From Gemmatimonadota bacterium (lineage in GTDB: Bacteria > Gemmatimonadota > Gemmatimonadetes > Gemmatimonadales > GWC2-71-9): 13,332 nucleotides of DNA. The position numbers and the translations under genes were made by a program. The notes under the pieces were generated by a model, which made no database searches, was not told the origin of the DNA, and saw nothing but the letters and a program-made list of their open reading frames with translations. Shown piece after piece: positions 7,202 to 13,332 of this stretch (positions are counted from its first letter, which is position 1; every line of letters begins with the position of its first letter). Location of the stretch: positions 1 to 13,332 of the forward strand of contig JAGGAG010000064.1 in assembly GCA_017889745.1 (NCBI GenBank). The letters run 5' to 3'.

Positions 7202-8021
7202 GCGGGACGGCCTGCGCCGGAGGTACCTCGCGCAGCAGGTGGAACTGGGCGGTCCGGAGGTTGTCCTCCCGGCGGCAGGCGCCCAGGCTGCCGGGGCAGC
7301 AGGCGCGCCAATGCAAGCGGCAAGACTGGCGGCAGGAGTGGCACGGCTCGACATCGTGGCCACGCGTGCCGGAGCAGCCGCGAAGTGGAGCGAGAACGCG
7401 CCGCCGATTCCGGGTCCCGGGCTGACGGTCGTCACCGACCTCCCGGCGCTGGTGAGTGATGCGCTCGGCGACAGCGCCAGCCTCGCGGCGGTGGCGGAGC
7501 TGGTCGCTTCGTGCCGCAAGTGCGCGCTGTGTGACGGCCGGTCCCGCACGGTGCCGGGAGAGGGCAACCCGGAAGCCCGCCTCATGCTCGTGGGCGAGGG
7601 CCCCGGTGCCACCGAGGATGCAACGGGCCGGCCGTTTGTGGGGCAGGCGGGCCAGCTGCTCGACAAGATCCTGGAGGCGATCGAGAGTCCGCGGCCGAGC
7701 ACCTTCATCGCGAACATCGTGAAGTGCCGGCCGCCGCAGAACCGCAAGCCGCTGCCCGACGAAATGGCCGCCTGCCTGCCATACCTGCACCGGCAGATCG
7801 CGCTGGTGCGCCCGAAGGTGCTCATCGCCCTCGGCAGCACGGCGGCCGAGGGAATGCTGGGCGTCAGGAAGAGCCTGGGCGAGCTGCGGGGGAAGGTGCA
7901 TCGCTGGAACGGCATCCCGCTGGTGGTGACCTACCACCCTGCGGCGCTGCTGCGGAATCCGAACTGGAAGAAGCCAACCTGGGATGATGTCCGAATCGCC
8001 CGCCAGCTCCTCGACGGCTGA
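7176..8021 (+). CDS. Family 4 (Fe-S) uracil-DNA glycosylase with long N-terminal extension
   Basis: Removes uracil from DNA to start base-excision repair. The catalytic domain (about 105-281) has four cysteines with the same spacing as Thermus family 4 enzyme: C113-x2-C116, C184 (NIVKCRPP) and C200, ligands of a [4Fe-4S] cluster. Motif A is GEGPGATEDATGRPFVGQAG (140-159) and motif C is YHPAALLRNP (253-262). The first 100 or so residues are not conserved: an opening helix (RRRYLAQQVELGG), then an Ala/Gly-rich linker and a short segment (LTVVTDLPALVSDAL). The start is uncertain. The ATG at 7176 has GGAAG nine bases upstream; the TTG at 7194 has GAGG six bases upstream and a shorter overlap with coaBC. 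The 3' end overlaps dnaB by 38 bases. Extended bacterial members are often labelled SPO1 DNA-polymerase-related. Confidence 0.9.
   Translation: MRSRHALAERDGLRRRYLAQQVELGGPEVVLPAAGAQAAGAAGAPMQAARLAAGVARLDIVATRAGAAAKWSENAPPIPGPGLTVVTDLPALVSDALGDSASLAAVAELVASCRKCALCDGRSRTVPGEGNPEARLMLVGEGPGATEDATGRPFVGQAGQLLDKILEAIESPRPSTFIANIVKCRPPQNRKPLPDEMAACLPYLHRQIALVRPKVLIALGSTAAEGMLGVRKSLGELRGKVHRWNGIPLVVTYHPAALLRNPNWKKPTWDDVRIARQLLDG
7184..7187 (+). promoter_or_regulatory. Possible ribosome binding site for a TTG start (7194) of the uracil-DNA glycosylase
   Basis: GAGG lies six bases before the in-frame TTG at 7194. If used, the protein would be six residues shorter (starting at AERDGLRRR) and the overlap with coaBC would fall from 26 to 8 bases. 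The ATG at 7176 is the alternative. Confidence 0.4.
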
Positions 8022-9360
8022 CACCTTCGCGGGGCGCTCCGCGCCCTGGAGCAACGACGCCGAGCAGGCCGTGCTCGGCGCCATGCTGCTCGACCAGGAC
8101 GCCGCGCTGCAGGGCGCGCAGCTCCTCACCGACGACATGTTCTACAAGGAGGCGCACCGGCGCCTCTACCGCGCCATGGTGGCCCTCACCGAGCGCCGCA
8201 GCGTCATCGATCACATCACCCTGCGCGACGAACTCACGCGCCGGGGCGAGCTCGAGACCATCGGCGGCTACGACTACATCGCCGAGCTGGCGGACGTGGT
8301 GCCCACGGCGGCCAACGTGGAGTACCACGCACGCATCGTCCGGGAAAAGGCGATCCTGCGCCGCCTCATCGAGACGGCGACCGGCATCATCACCGACGCG
8401 TACGGCGGGCACACCACGGCGAACGAGCTGCTCGACGTCGCCGAGTCGCGGATCTTCCAGGTCAGCCAGCAGCGGCGCGACGAGGGCTTCACCCGCCTCA
8501 AGGAAATGCTGTGGCCGACGATGGAGCGCATCGAAACGCTCCAGAAGAGCGGCAAATCGATTACCGGGGTCCCCAGCGGCTTCACAGACTTGGACAACCT
8601 GACGTCGGGGTTCCAGCCGTCAGAACTGTCGATCATCGCGGCGCGGCCGTCGATGGGCAAGACGGCGTTCGTGCTCAACATCGCCACTCACGCGGCGGTC
8701 GAGGGCTTCGGCGTGGCGGTGTTCTCGCTCGAAATGTCCAAGGAAGCCCTGGTGCAGCGCATGCTCACGGCCGAGGCACGAGTGGACAGCTCCCTGGTAC
8801 GGCGGGGCCTGCTGCGCGACTTCGACTTCACGAAGCTCGCCCGATCGGCCGGCGTGCTGCAGAGCTGCCCGGTCTGGATCGACGACACTCCGGCACTTAC
8901 GCTGCTGGAGATGCGCTCCAAGGCGCGCCGGCTCAAGGCCGACAGCGACATCCGCATGATCGTGGTGGACTACCTGCAACTCATGCGCAGCCCGGAATAC
9001 GCCGATAACAAGGTGCAGGAAATCTCCGACATCTCGCGCTCGCTCAAGGGACTGGCGAAGGAACTCGGCATTCCGGTCATTGCCCTCTCGCAGCTGTCGC
9101 GTGCCTCGGAACAGCGCGGCGGCGACCGGAAGCCGATTCTCTCCGACCTGCGCGACTCGGGTGCCATCGAGCAGGACGCCGACCTGGTGATATTCATTCA
9201 CCGGGCCGAGTACTACGACCGCGAAGATGAATCGAAGAAGGGCGTCGCCGAAGTCATGCTCGCCAAGCACCGGAACGGCCCCACCGGTGACATCCACCTT
9301 CGCTTCAACCGCGAGTACACCCGCTTCGACAACCTGACGCAGCGCGAGGAGGGCGAGTAG
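7984..9360 (+). CDS. dnaB: Replicative DNA helicase DnaB
   Basis: Hexameric 5'-to-3' helicase that unwinds DNA at the replication fork and recruits primase. The 458-residue protein is of normal length, without an intein. The N-terminal domain (about 20-125) opens with PWSNDAEQAVLGAMLLD, close to the family's PHNIEAEQAVLGAMLLD. After a linker comes the RecA-like ATPase: TGVPSGFTDLDNLTSGFQ (194-211), Walker A ARPSMGKT (220-227, Lys226), catalytic Glu250 in FSLEMS, Walker B VVDYLQL (327-333, Asp329), the ALSQLSRASEQR motif (367-378), DLRDSGAIEQDAD (388-400) and KHRNGPTG (428-435) with the probable trans-acting Lys/Arg fingers. The start is ATG at 7984 or the adjacent 7987, 38 bases inside the upstream glycosylase gene. 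Such an overlap implies translational coupling. radA follows with no gap. Confidence 0.97.
   Translation: MMSESPASSSTADTFAGRSAPWSNDAEQAVLGAMLLDQDAALQGAQLLTDDMFYKEAHRRLYRAMVALTERRSVIDHITLRDELTRRGELETIGGYDYIAELADVVPTAANVEYHARIVREKAILRRLIETATGIITDAYGGHTTANELLDVAESRIFQVSQQRRDEGFTRLKEMLWPTMERIETLQKSGKSITGVPSGFTDLDNLTSGFQPSELSIIAARPSMGKTAFVLNIATHAAVEGFGVAVFSLEMSKEALVQRMLTAEARVDSSLVRRGLLRDFDFTKLARSAGVLQSCPVWIDDTPALTLLEMRSKARRLKADSDIRMIVVDYLQLMRSPEYADNKVQEISDISRSLKGLAKELGIPVIALSQLSRASEQRGGDRKPILSDLRDSGAIEQDADLVIFIHRAEYYDREDESKKGVAEVMLAKHRNGPTGDIHLRFNREYTRFDNLTQREEGE
9346..9353 (+). promoter_or_regulatory. Ribosome binding site of radA inside the end of dnaB
   Basis: GAGGAGGG lies seven bases before the GTG at 9361, within the last dnaB codons. 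It fixes the radA start, which abuts the dnaB stop TAG directly. Confidence 0.7.
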
Positions 9361-10731
9361 GTGGCCCGGCCGCGCTCCGTCTACCGCTGCACCGAGTGCG
9401 GCCATGAGCACCCGAAGTGGGCCGGTCGGTGCGAGGGATGTGGGGCGTGGAACGCGGTGTCGGAGGAGCCGGTCTCGGTAAAGGGCCCGCAGGGCGCGAA
9501 GGGCACTCAGGGCGCGGTGGGGGGATCACGTTTCGTCGTGCCGCAGAGGCTTCGCGACGTGTCGGCCACGCCGCTGGAACGGTGGCGCACGGGCCTCAAG
9601 GAGCTCGACTTCGTGGTCGGCGGCGGGTTCGTCCCCGGGTCGCTCACGCTGATCGGCGGGGAGCCCGGCATCGGGAAGTCCACTCTGCTGCTGCAGGCGG
9701 CGGGCCGGCTGGAGCAGTCGGGGCGGGTCGTGCTCTACGCCAGCGGCGAGGAATCCACCGAGCAGTTGCAGTTGCGAGCGGAGCGGCTGGGTGGCGGCGC
9801 CGGTGCGGTGCATGCCATCGGTGAGACGCGTCTCGAGCCGATCCTCGAGGCCGCCGCGTCCATCAGCGCCGACGTGCTCGTGCTCGACTCCATCCAGACC
9901 GTGTCCACCGATTCGCTGGAAAGCGCCCCGGGCAACGTGGGCCAGGTGCGGGAGTGCGCCGGCATCCTGATGCGCTATGCCAAGGCGTCGGGCACCGCAG
10001 TGCTGGTGGTGGGGCACGTCACCAAGGGCGGCGGCATCGCGGGCCCCAAGACGCTCGAGCACATCGTGGACACGGTGCTCTACTTCGAGGGCGAGACGTC
10101 GCTCGACTACCGCCTGCTGCGCGCCACCAAGAACCGGTTCGGGCCGGTGGACGAACTGGGCGTCTTCACCATGTCGGAGCAGGGACTGGTGCCGGTGGCA
10201 AACCCGTCGGCGCTGTTCCTGGCGGCGCGCGCGGCCAACGTGAGCGGCAGTGCCGTGACGGCCCTGATGGAAGGCACCCGGCCGGTGCTGGTGGAGGTAC
10301 AGGCCCTCGCGGCCCGCGCCGGGTACGGCACGCCACAGCGCGTGGCTACCGGCTTCGATCCGCGCCGCCTGGCGGTGCTGCTCGCGGTTCTCGAGCGCCG
10401 GGCCGGGATCTCCTTCGCCGACCTCGACGTATTCGTCCAGGCCACCGCCGGCGTGCGGCTGGTCGAATCGGGCGCCGACATGGCGATCGCGGCGGCGCTC
10501 CTCTCGAGCCTCAACAACCGGCCCGCTCCCGCCGACGCGCTGTTCCTTGGCGAGATCGGGCTGGGTGGCGAGATCCGGCCCATCGCCGGCCTCGAGCGGC
10601 GCGTTGCCGAGGCGGCACGCCTCGGGTTCACGCGGGTTTTCGGGGCAACGCAGGCGAGCCTGGCGACGGCCGGGGTGACGCTCGTGCGCCTCGAACACAT
10701 CGGCGACCTGGCGCGTGCCCTCGCCGCGTGA
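9361..10731 (+). CDS. radA: DNA repair protein RadA (Sms)
   Basis: A DnaB-like ATPase that promotes branch migration in homologous recombination, and single-strand uptake in transformable bacteria. The 456-residue product has all family parts: an N-terminal C4 zinc finger (Cys10, Cys13, Cys24, Cys27, with PKWAGRC between), Walker A GEPGIGKST (100-108), Walker B around LVLDS (173-177), the RadA-specific KNRFG motif (257-261), and a C-terminal Lon-like domain (about 285-456) with ESGADMAIAAAL and FLGEIGLGGEIRPIAG. The linker after the zinc finger has four collagen-like Gly-X-Y triplets (42-53). The GTG start has GAGGAGGG seven bases upstream and directly follows the dnaB stop. The end overlaps ispD by 17 bases. 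Its place beside dnaB and a uracil-DNA glycosylase makes a DNA-maintenance trio. Confidence 0.97.
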   Translation: MARPRSVYRCTECGHEHPKWAGRCEGCGAWNAVSEEPVSVKGPQGAKGTQGAVGGSRFVVPQRLRDVSATPLERWRTGLKELDFVVGGGFVPGSLTLIGGEPGIGKSTLLLQAAGRLEQSGRVVLYASGEESTEQLQLRAERLGGGAGAVHAIGETRLEPILEAAASISADVLVLDSIQTVSTDSLESAPGNVGQVRECAGILMRYAKASGTAVLVVGHVTKGGGIAGPKTLEHIVDTVLYFEGETSLDYRLLRATKNRFGPVDELGVFTMSEQGLVPVANPSALFLAARAANVSGSAVTALMEGTRPVLVEVQALAARAGYGTPQRVATGFDPRRLAVLLAVLERRAGISFADLDVFVQATAGVRLVESGADMAIAAALLSSLNNRPAPADALFLGEIGLGGEIRPIAGLERRVAEAARLGFTRVFGATQASLATAGVTLVRLEHIGDLARALAA

Positions 10732-11416
10732 TGTCGGCGTCGTCATCGTCGCCGCGGGGCAGGGAACGCGGATCGGCAGCGACAGGCCCAAGCAGTTCCT
10801 CGAGATCGCGGGCGTGCCCATGCTCCTGCGGTCCCTCCGGCCCTTCGTTCGGCACCCGGCGGTGGCGCACGTGGCCGTCGTCCTTCGCGCGGTCGACGCG
10901 GCGGCACCGCCGGCCTGGCTGCTGCCTCATGCCGGCACCATGCTCTCGCTGGTCGCCGGCGGCGCGGAGCGCAGCGATTCGGTCGCCGCCGGTGTCGCGG
11001 CCCTTCCGCCGGCGTGCCGGGTGGTCCTGGTACACGACGCCGCGCGCCCGTTCGTCGATGCCGCACTGATCGACCGCGTCATCGAAGGCGTCCGCGCCGG
11101 GAATGCGGTGGTGCCGGCGGTCGCGGTGACCGACACGATCAAGGAGACGGACGCGGCCGATCCCGATCGCATCGCGCGCACGGTTCCGCGGGAGTCGCTG
11201 CGGCGCGTGCAGACCCCCCAGGGATTTTCCCGTCAGGTGCTCGAGGAGGCACATGCGCGCGCGAGACGCGATGGCGTTTCGGGCACCGACGACGCGGCGC
11301 TGGTGGAGCGGCTCGGGGGTGTCGTGCGGATCGTAGCGGGTGATCCCCGCAACCTGAAGGTGACGACGGCAGAAGACCTCGAGTTCGCGGAGTACCTGGC
11401 GCGGCGGGACGCATGA
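10715..11416 (+). CDS. ispD: 2-C-methyl-D-erythritol 4-phosphate cytidylyltransferase
   Basis: Third enzyme of the non-mevalonate (MEP) isoprenoid pathway: couples CTP with methylerythritol phosphate. The 233-residue protein shows the nucleotide-binding VAAGQGTRIGSDRPKQFLE (12-30, with Arg19 and Lys26), VAGGAERSDSV (80-90), VHDAARPFV (106-114, Asp108), TDTIK (139-143), TPQGF (167-171), TDDAALVE (191-198) and NLKVTTAEDL (213-222, Lys215). All are standard for IspD. I see no fused IspF domain. The GTG at 10715 lies inside the radA 3' end (17-base overlap) and puts the first strand at residue 8, the normal distance; no strong ribosome binding site is visible, so coupling to radA translation is likely. 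The stop overlaps the tsaC ATG (ATGA). Confidence 0.95.
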   Translation: MPSPRDVGVVIVAAGQGTRIGSDRPKQFLEIAGVPMLLRSLRPFVRHPAVAHVAVVLRAVDAAAPPAWLLPHAGTMLSLVAGGAERSDSVAAGVAALPPACRVVLVHDAARPFVDAALIDRVIEGVRAGNAVVPAVAVTDTIKETDAADPDRIARTVPRESLRRVQTPQGFSRQVLEEAHARARRDGVSGTDDAALVERLGGVVRIVAGDPRNLKVTTAEDLEFAEYLARRDA

Positions 11417-12063
11417 TCCTCCCGTTCAGCACGGAGCAGGATGCGCGCGCGGCCGCGCCGGTGGTGGCGGTGCACCTCGCCGCCGGAGGGCTGCTCGCCT
11501 ACCCCACGGAAACGGTGTACGGGCTGGGCTCCGCGCCCAACCGCGAGGCGCTCGCGAGCCTGGCGCGGCTCAAGGGACGGCCGCCCGGCAAGCCATTCCT
11601 CCTGCTCGTGTCGAGCCGGCGCATGGCCGAGGAGTATGGCCTGGCGTTCAATGCCTCGGCGCGCGCGATGGCCGATGCCTGCTGGCCCGGGCCACTGACG
11701 CTGGTGCTGCCCGGAGGCGAGGGCCGGCTGCCGCCGGAACTGCGCGGGACCGAAGGCGGCATCGCCGTGCGGCATACGTCGCAGCGGGAGGTGGCGCTGG
11801 TCATCAGCCTGATGGGTCACGCGCTGACGTCCACGTCCGCCAACCGTCCGGGCCGCCCGACGGCGCCCGGGGTGGACGGCATCGTCACGGCGTTCGGCGA
11901 GGCGGAGGCGTCGGGCGAGCTCCTGGTGCTGGATGGCGGCGTGCTGGGCAACGTGCCGCCGTCGACGCTGGTGGACTGCACGGCGCCATTGCCGCGGATC
12001 ATTCGTGACGGTGCCATACCGCGCGCCGAGTTGCGCCGCATGGTGGGGAGGCTCGCTCCGTGA
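11413..12063 (+). CDS. tsaC: L-threonylcarbamoyladenylate synthase (Sua5/YciO/YrdC family)
   Basis: Makes threonylcarbamoyl-AMP from threonine, bicarbonate and ATP, the first step of the t6A modification at tRNA position 37. The 216-residue protein is one YrdC domain without the extra C-terminal Sua5 domain, so the short TsaC type is the better label. Motifs are YPTETVYGLG (30-39), the basic KGRPPGKPFLLLV (54-66), WPGPLTLVL (91-99), IAVRH (117-121), LTSTSANRPGRPTA (138-151) and STLVDC (184-189), followed by the usual IIRDGAI. The residue after VR is usually part of VRVPDHP; here it is HTSQ, a small divergence. ATG 11413 overlaps the ispD stop (ATGA); its own TGA overlaps the next GTG (GTGA). 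B. subtilis has the homologous ywlC just upstream of ywlE, as here. Confidence 0.92.
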   Translation: MILPFSTEQDARAAAPVVAVHLAAGGLLAYPTETVYGLGSAPNREALASLARLKGRPPGKPFLLLVSSRRMAEEYGLAFNASARAMADACWPGPLTLVLPGGEGRLPPELRGTEGGIAVRHTSQREVALVISLMGHALTSTSANRPGRPTAPGVDGIVTAFGEAEASGELLVLDGGVLGNVPPSTLVDCTAPLPRIIRDGAIPRAELRRMVGRLAP

Positions 12064-12521
12064 ATGTCCTGTTCGTGTGCACCGGCAACACCTGCCGCAG
12101 CCCGCTCGCGGAGGCGCTGCTGCGCCGCCTCCTGTCGGAGCGGCGGGTCGAGGGGATCACCGTCGGGTCGGCCGGGACCGGGGCCTGGGCGGGCGCGCCG
12201 GCCTCGGAGGGCAGCTACCTCGTGGCGCTGGAGGACGGCGTGGACCTCTCCGCCCATCGGGCGCGACCGCTCACTCCCGACCTTGCGGCGTCGGTCGATC
12301 TGATTCTCACGATGTCCCGGTCACACCGGCAGCGCGTGAGTGATCTCGGCTATGGCGACCGTGCCTACCTGCTCGGGGAGTACGCCGGACGCACCGGTGC
12401 CGCGGCGGAGGTGAACGATCCGTACGGCGGCAGCCTCACCGACTATCGCGATACCTACACGCAACTGAAGAGCCTGCTGGACGCGGTGGTCCAGCGCCTG
12501 GAACGCGAGCGCATTCCGTGA
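12060..12521 (+). CDS. Low-molecular-weight phosphatase, YwlE-like (probable protein-arginine phosphatase)
   Basis: A 153-residue LMW protein-tyrosine-phosphatase fold enzyme, complete and at family length. The phosphate loop CTGNTCRSP (7-15) holds nucleophile Cys7 and Arg13; the general acid is Asp120 in NDPYGGS (119-125). Tyrosine-type members usually have Ile or Val at loop position 11 (CLGNICRSP); this one has Thr11, the residue that in Bacillus YwlE directs specificity to phosphoarginine. The DP[FY]GGS loop also fits YwlE. I therefore infer a protein-arginine phosphatase, the counterpart of an McsB-type arginine kinase not seen in this window. An arsenate reductase role is less likely, given YwlE resemblance and lack of ars neighbours. 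The GTG start overlaps the tsaC stop (GTGA), and the stop overlaps the aroE GTG. Confidence 0.88.
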   Translation: MNVLFVCTGNTCRSPLAEALLRRLLSERRVEGITVGSAGTGAWAGAPASEGSYLVALEDGVDLSAHRARPLTPDLAASVDLILTMSRSHRQRVSDLGYGDRAYLLGEYAGRTGAAAEVNDPYGGSLTDYRDTYTQLKSLLDAVVQRLERERIP

Positions 12522-13332
12522 GGGTGAGCGGAAGCACGCGGATCTTCGCGATCCTGGGCGATCCGGTGGCGCACTCGCTGTCTCCCGCGATGCAGAACGC
12601 CGCGTTCCGCGTGCTCGGGCTGGATGCCGTGTACGTACCGCTGCGCTGCTCGTCCGCGGACCTGCCCGGCCTCATGGCGTCGCTCGCGCGGGCCGGCGGC
12701 GGCGGCAACATCACGATCCCGCACAAGGCGGTGGCGGCGCGGTCCGCCGGCCAGCCGTCGGCATGGGTCCGCGCCATCGACGCGTGCAACACCTTCTGGA
12801 GCGACGGCGGTGGTGACGCACCGGTCATCGGCGACAACACCGACATCGAGGGCATCCTGGCGGCGCTCGAGCGCCTGCATGCGCCCGATGGTCCCTGGCT
12901 GCTGGCCGGCACCGGCGGTTCGGCGCGCGCAGTGGCTGCCGCCGCGCGAGAGCGGGGCGTGGCGCTCGCGGTGACTTCGCGCGAGCCCGCGCGGGCCGCG
13001 AGCTTCGCCGCCTGGGCGCAGGCCTCTCTGGGGGTCTGGTCGGCAGAGCCGTCCCAATGCCGCGTGCTGGTCAACGCGACGCCGCTCGGACTGGGTGCAG
13101 GAGACCCGGACCCGATCCCGGCCGGTGTCGCGCCTCACGCCACGGTCGCGCTCGACCTGGTGTATGCGCGAGGAGAGACCGGCTGGGTGCGGCGCGCGCG
13201 TGCCCGCGGGCTCGCCGCCGCCGACGGGCGCGAGGTGCTGGTGCGGCAGGGGGCGGCGGCCTTCTCCCGCTGGTTCCCCGGAAAGCAGGCGCCGGTCGAG
13301 GTGATGCGTGCCGCCGTCCATGCCGCGCTGGG
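12518..13332 (+). CDS. aroE: Shikimate dehydrogenase, 3' end cut by window
   Basis: Reduces 3-dehydroshikimate to shikimate with NADPH, fourth step of aromatic amino-acid synthesis. It runs open to the window edge (271 codons seen), so the stop is missing. Substrate-binding residues are in HSLSPAMQNAAF (19-30, Ser20 and Ser22). The catalytic Lys70 is in NITIPHK (64-70) and the partner Asp109 is in GDNTD (105-109); Asn91 is in DACNTF. The dinucleotide loop is AGTGGSARA (130-138). Later come VNATPLG, LDLVYARGETGW and LVRQGAAAFSRWF with the conserved Gln. The usual NRT motif after the second Rossmann strand reads SRE here (154-156), keeping the arginine that contacts the NADPH phosphate. The GTG at 12518 overlaps the previous stop (GTGA); the GTG at 12524 is an alternative start. 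Confidence 0.93.
   Translation, partial: MRVSGSTRIFAILGDPVAHSLSPAMQNAAFRVLGLDAVYVPLRCSSADLPGLMASLARAGGGGNITIPHKAVAARSAGQPSAWVRAIDACNTFWSDGGGDAPVIGDNTDIEGILAALERLHAPDGPWLLAGTGGSARAVAAAARERGVALAVTSREPARAASFAAWAQASLGVWSAEPSQCRVLVNATPLGLGAGDPDPIPAGVAPHATVALDLVYARGETGWVRRARARGLAAADGREVLVRQGAAAFSRWFPGKQAPVEVMRAAVHAAL

Noticed and set aside
5969..7915. 648-codon open frame on the minus strand opposite coaBC and the uracil-DNA glycosylase
   Set aside because: It is a shadow of well-supported genes, with low-complexity composition and no recognisable motif. The similar minus-strand frame at 4194-5906 was rejected for the same reason.
12060..12521. Arsenate reductase (ArsC) for the LMW phosphatase
   Set aside because: The P-loop and DPYGGS loop fit YwlE-type phosphatases, the C-terminal redox cysteine pair of thioredoxin-linked ArsC is absent, and no arsenic genes are nearby.
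1..13332. Mobile element, CRISPR, phage, toxin-antitoxin or defence genes, tRNA or rRNA
   Set aside because: I looked across the window and saw none. All genes are on one strand, closely packed, with similar base composition and housekeeping families, so there is no sign of a recent insertion.

Overview
This 13.3 kb window is a dense, GC-rich stretch of bacterial chromosome with every gene on the + strand. Gene content is almost entirely housekeeping. High GC, frequent GTG/TTG starts, an outer-membrane protein (so a diderm) carrying ADS[ILV]R pentad repeats just after its signal peptide, and the run yicC-gmk-rpoZ-coaBC-udg-dnaB-radA-ispD-tsaC-aroE make a Gemmatimonadota-like organism my best guess. 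That assignment rests on family knowledge and inference; there is no rRNA or marker phylogeny here.

Region 1 (1-4114): the 3' part of a citrate-synthase-fold protein with an altered active site, a complete leucyl aminopeptidase (pepA) 18 bases later, and, 9 bases after that, a secreted or outer-membrane protein with a TonB-receptor-type plug domain and a probable beta-barrel. Region 2 (4115-4254): the only sizeable gap (140 bases). It is the likely site of a promoter for everything downstream. Region 3 (4255-13332): eleven tightly packed or overlapping genes: yicC (RNase-like), gmk (GMP kinase), rpoZ (RNA polymerase omega), coaBC (coenzyme A synthesis), a family 4 Fe-S uracil-DNA glycosylase, dnaB (replicative helicase), radA (recombination helicase), ispD (isoprenoid synthesis), tsaC/ywlC (t6A tRNA modification), a YwlE-type low-molecular-weight phosphatase, and aroE (shikimate dehydrogenase, cut by the window end). 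Five junctions are 4-base GTGA/ATGA overlaps, one is a direct abutment, and three are longer overlaps, so translational coupling in one transcript is likely.

The genes serve different pathways (nucleotides, transcription, cofactor, DNA repair and replication, isoprenoids, tRNA, aromatic amino acids) and look like a growth-linked core superoperon rather than one specialised machine. I found no mobile element, CRISPR array, RNA gene, phage gene or defence system. The points most worth a second look are residue-level: loss of the catalytic histidine in the citrate-synthase homologue, glutamate in place of the catalytic cysteine in CoaC, a threonine in the phosphatase P-loop that predicts arginine-phosphatase activity, and the pentad repeat and compact barrel of the plug protein.
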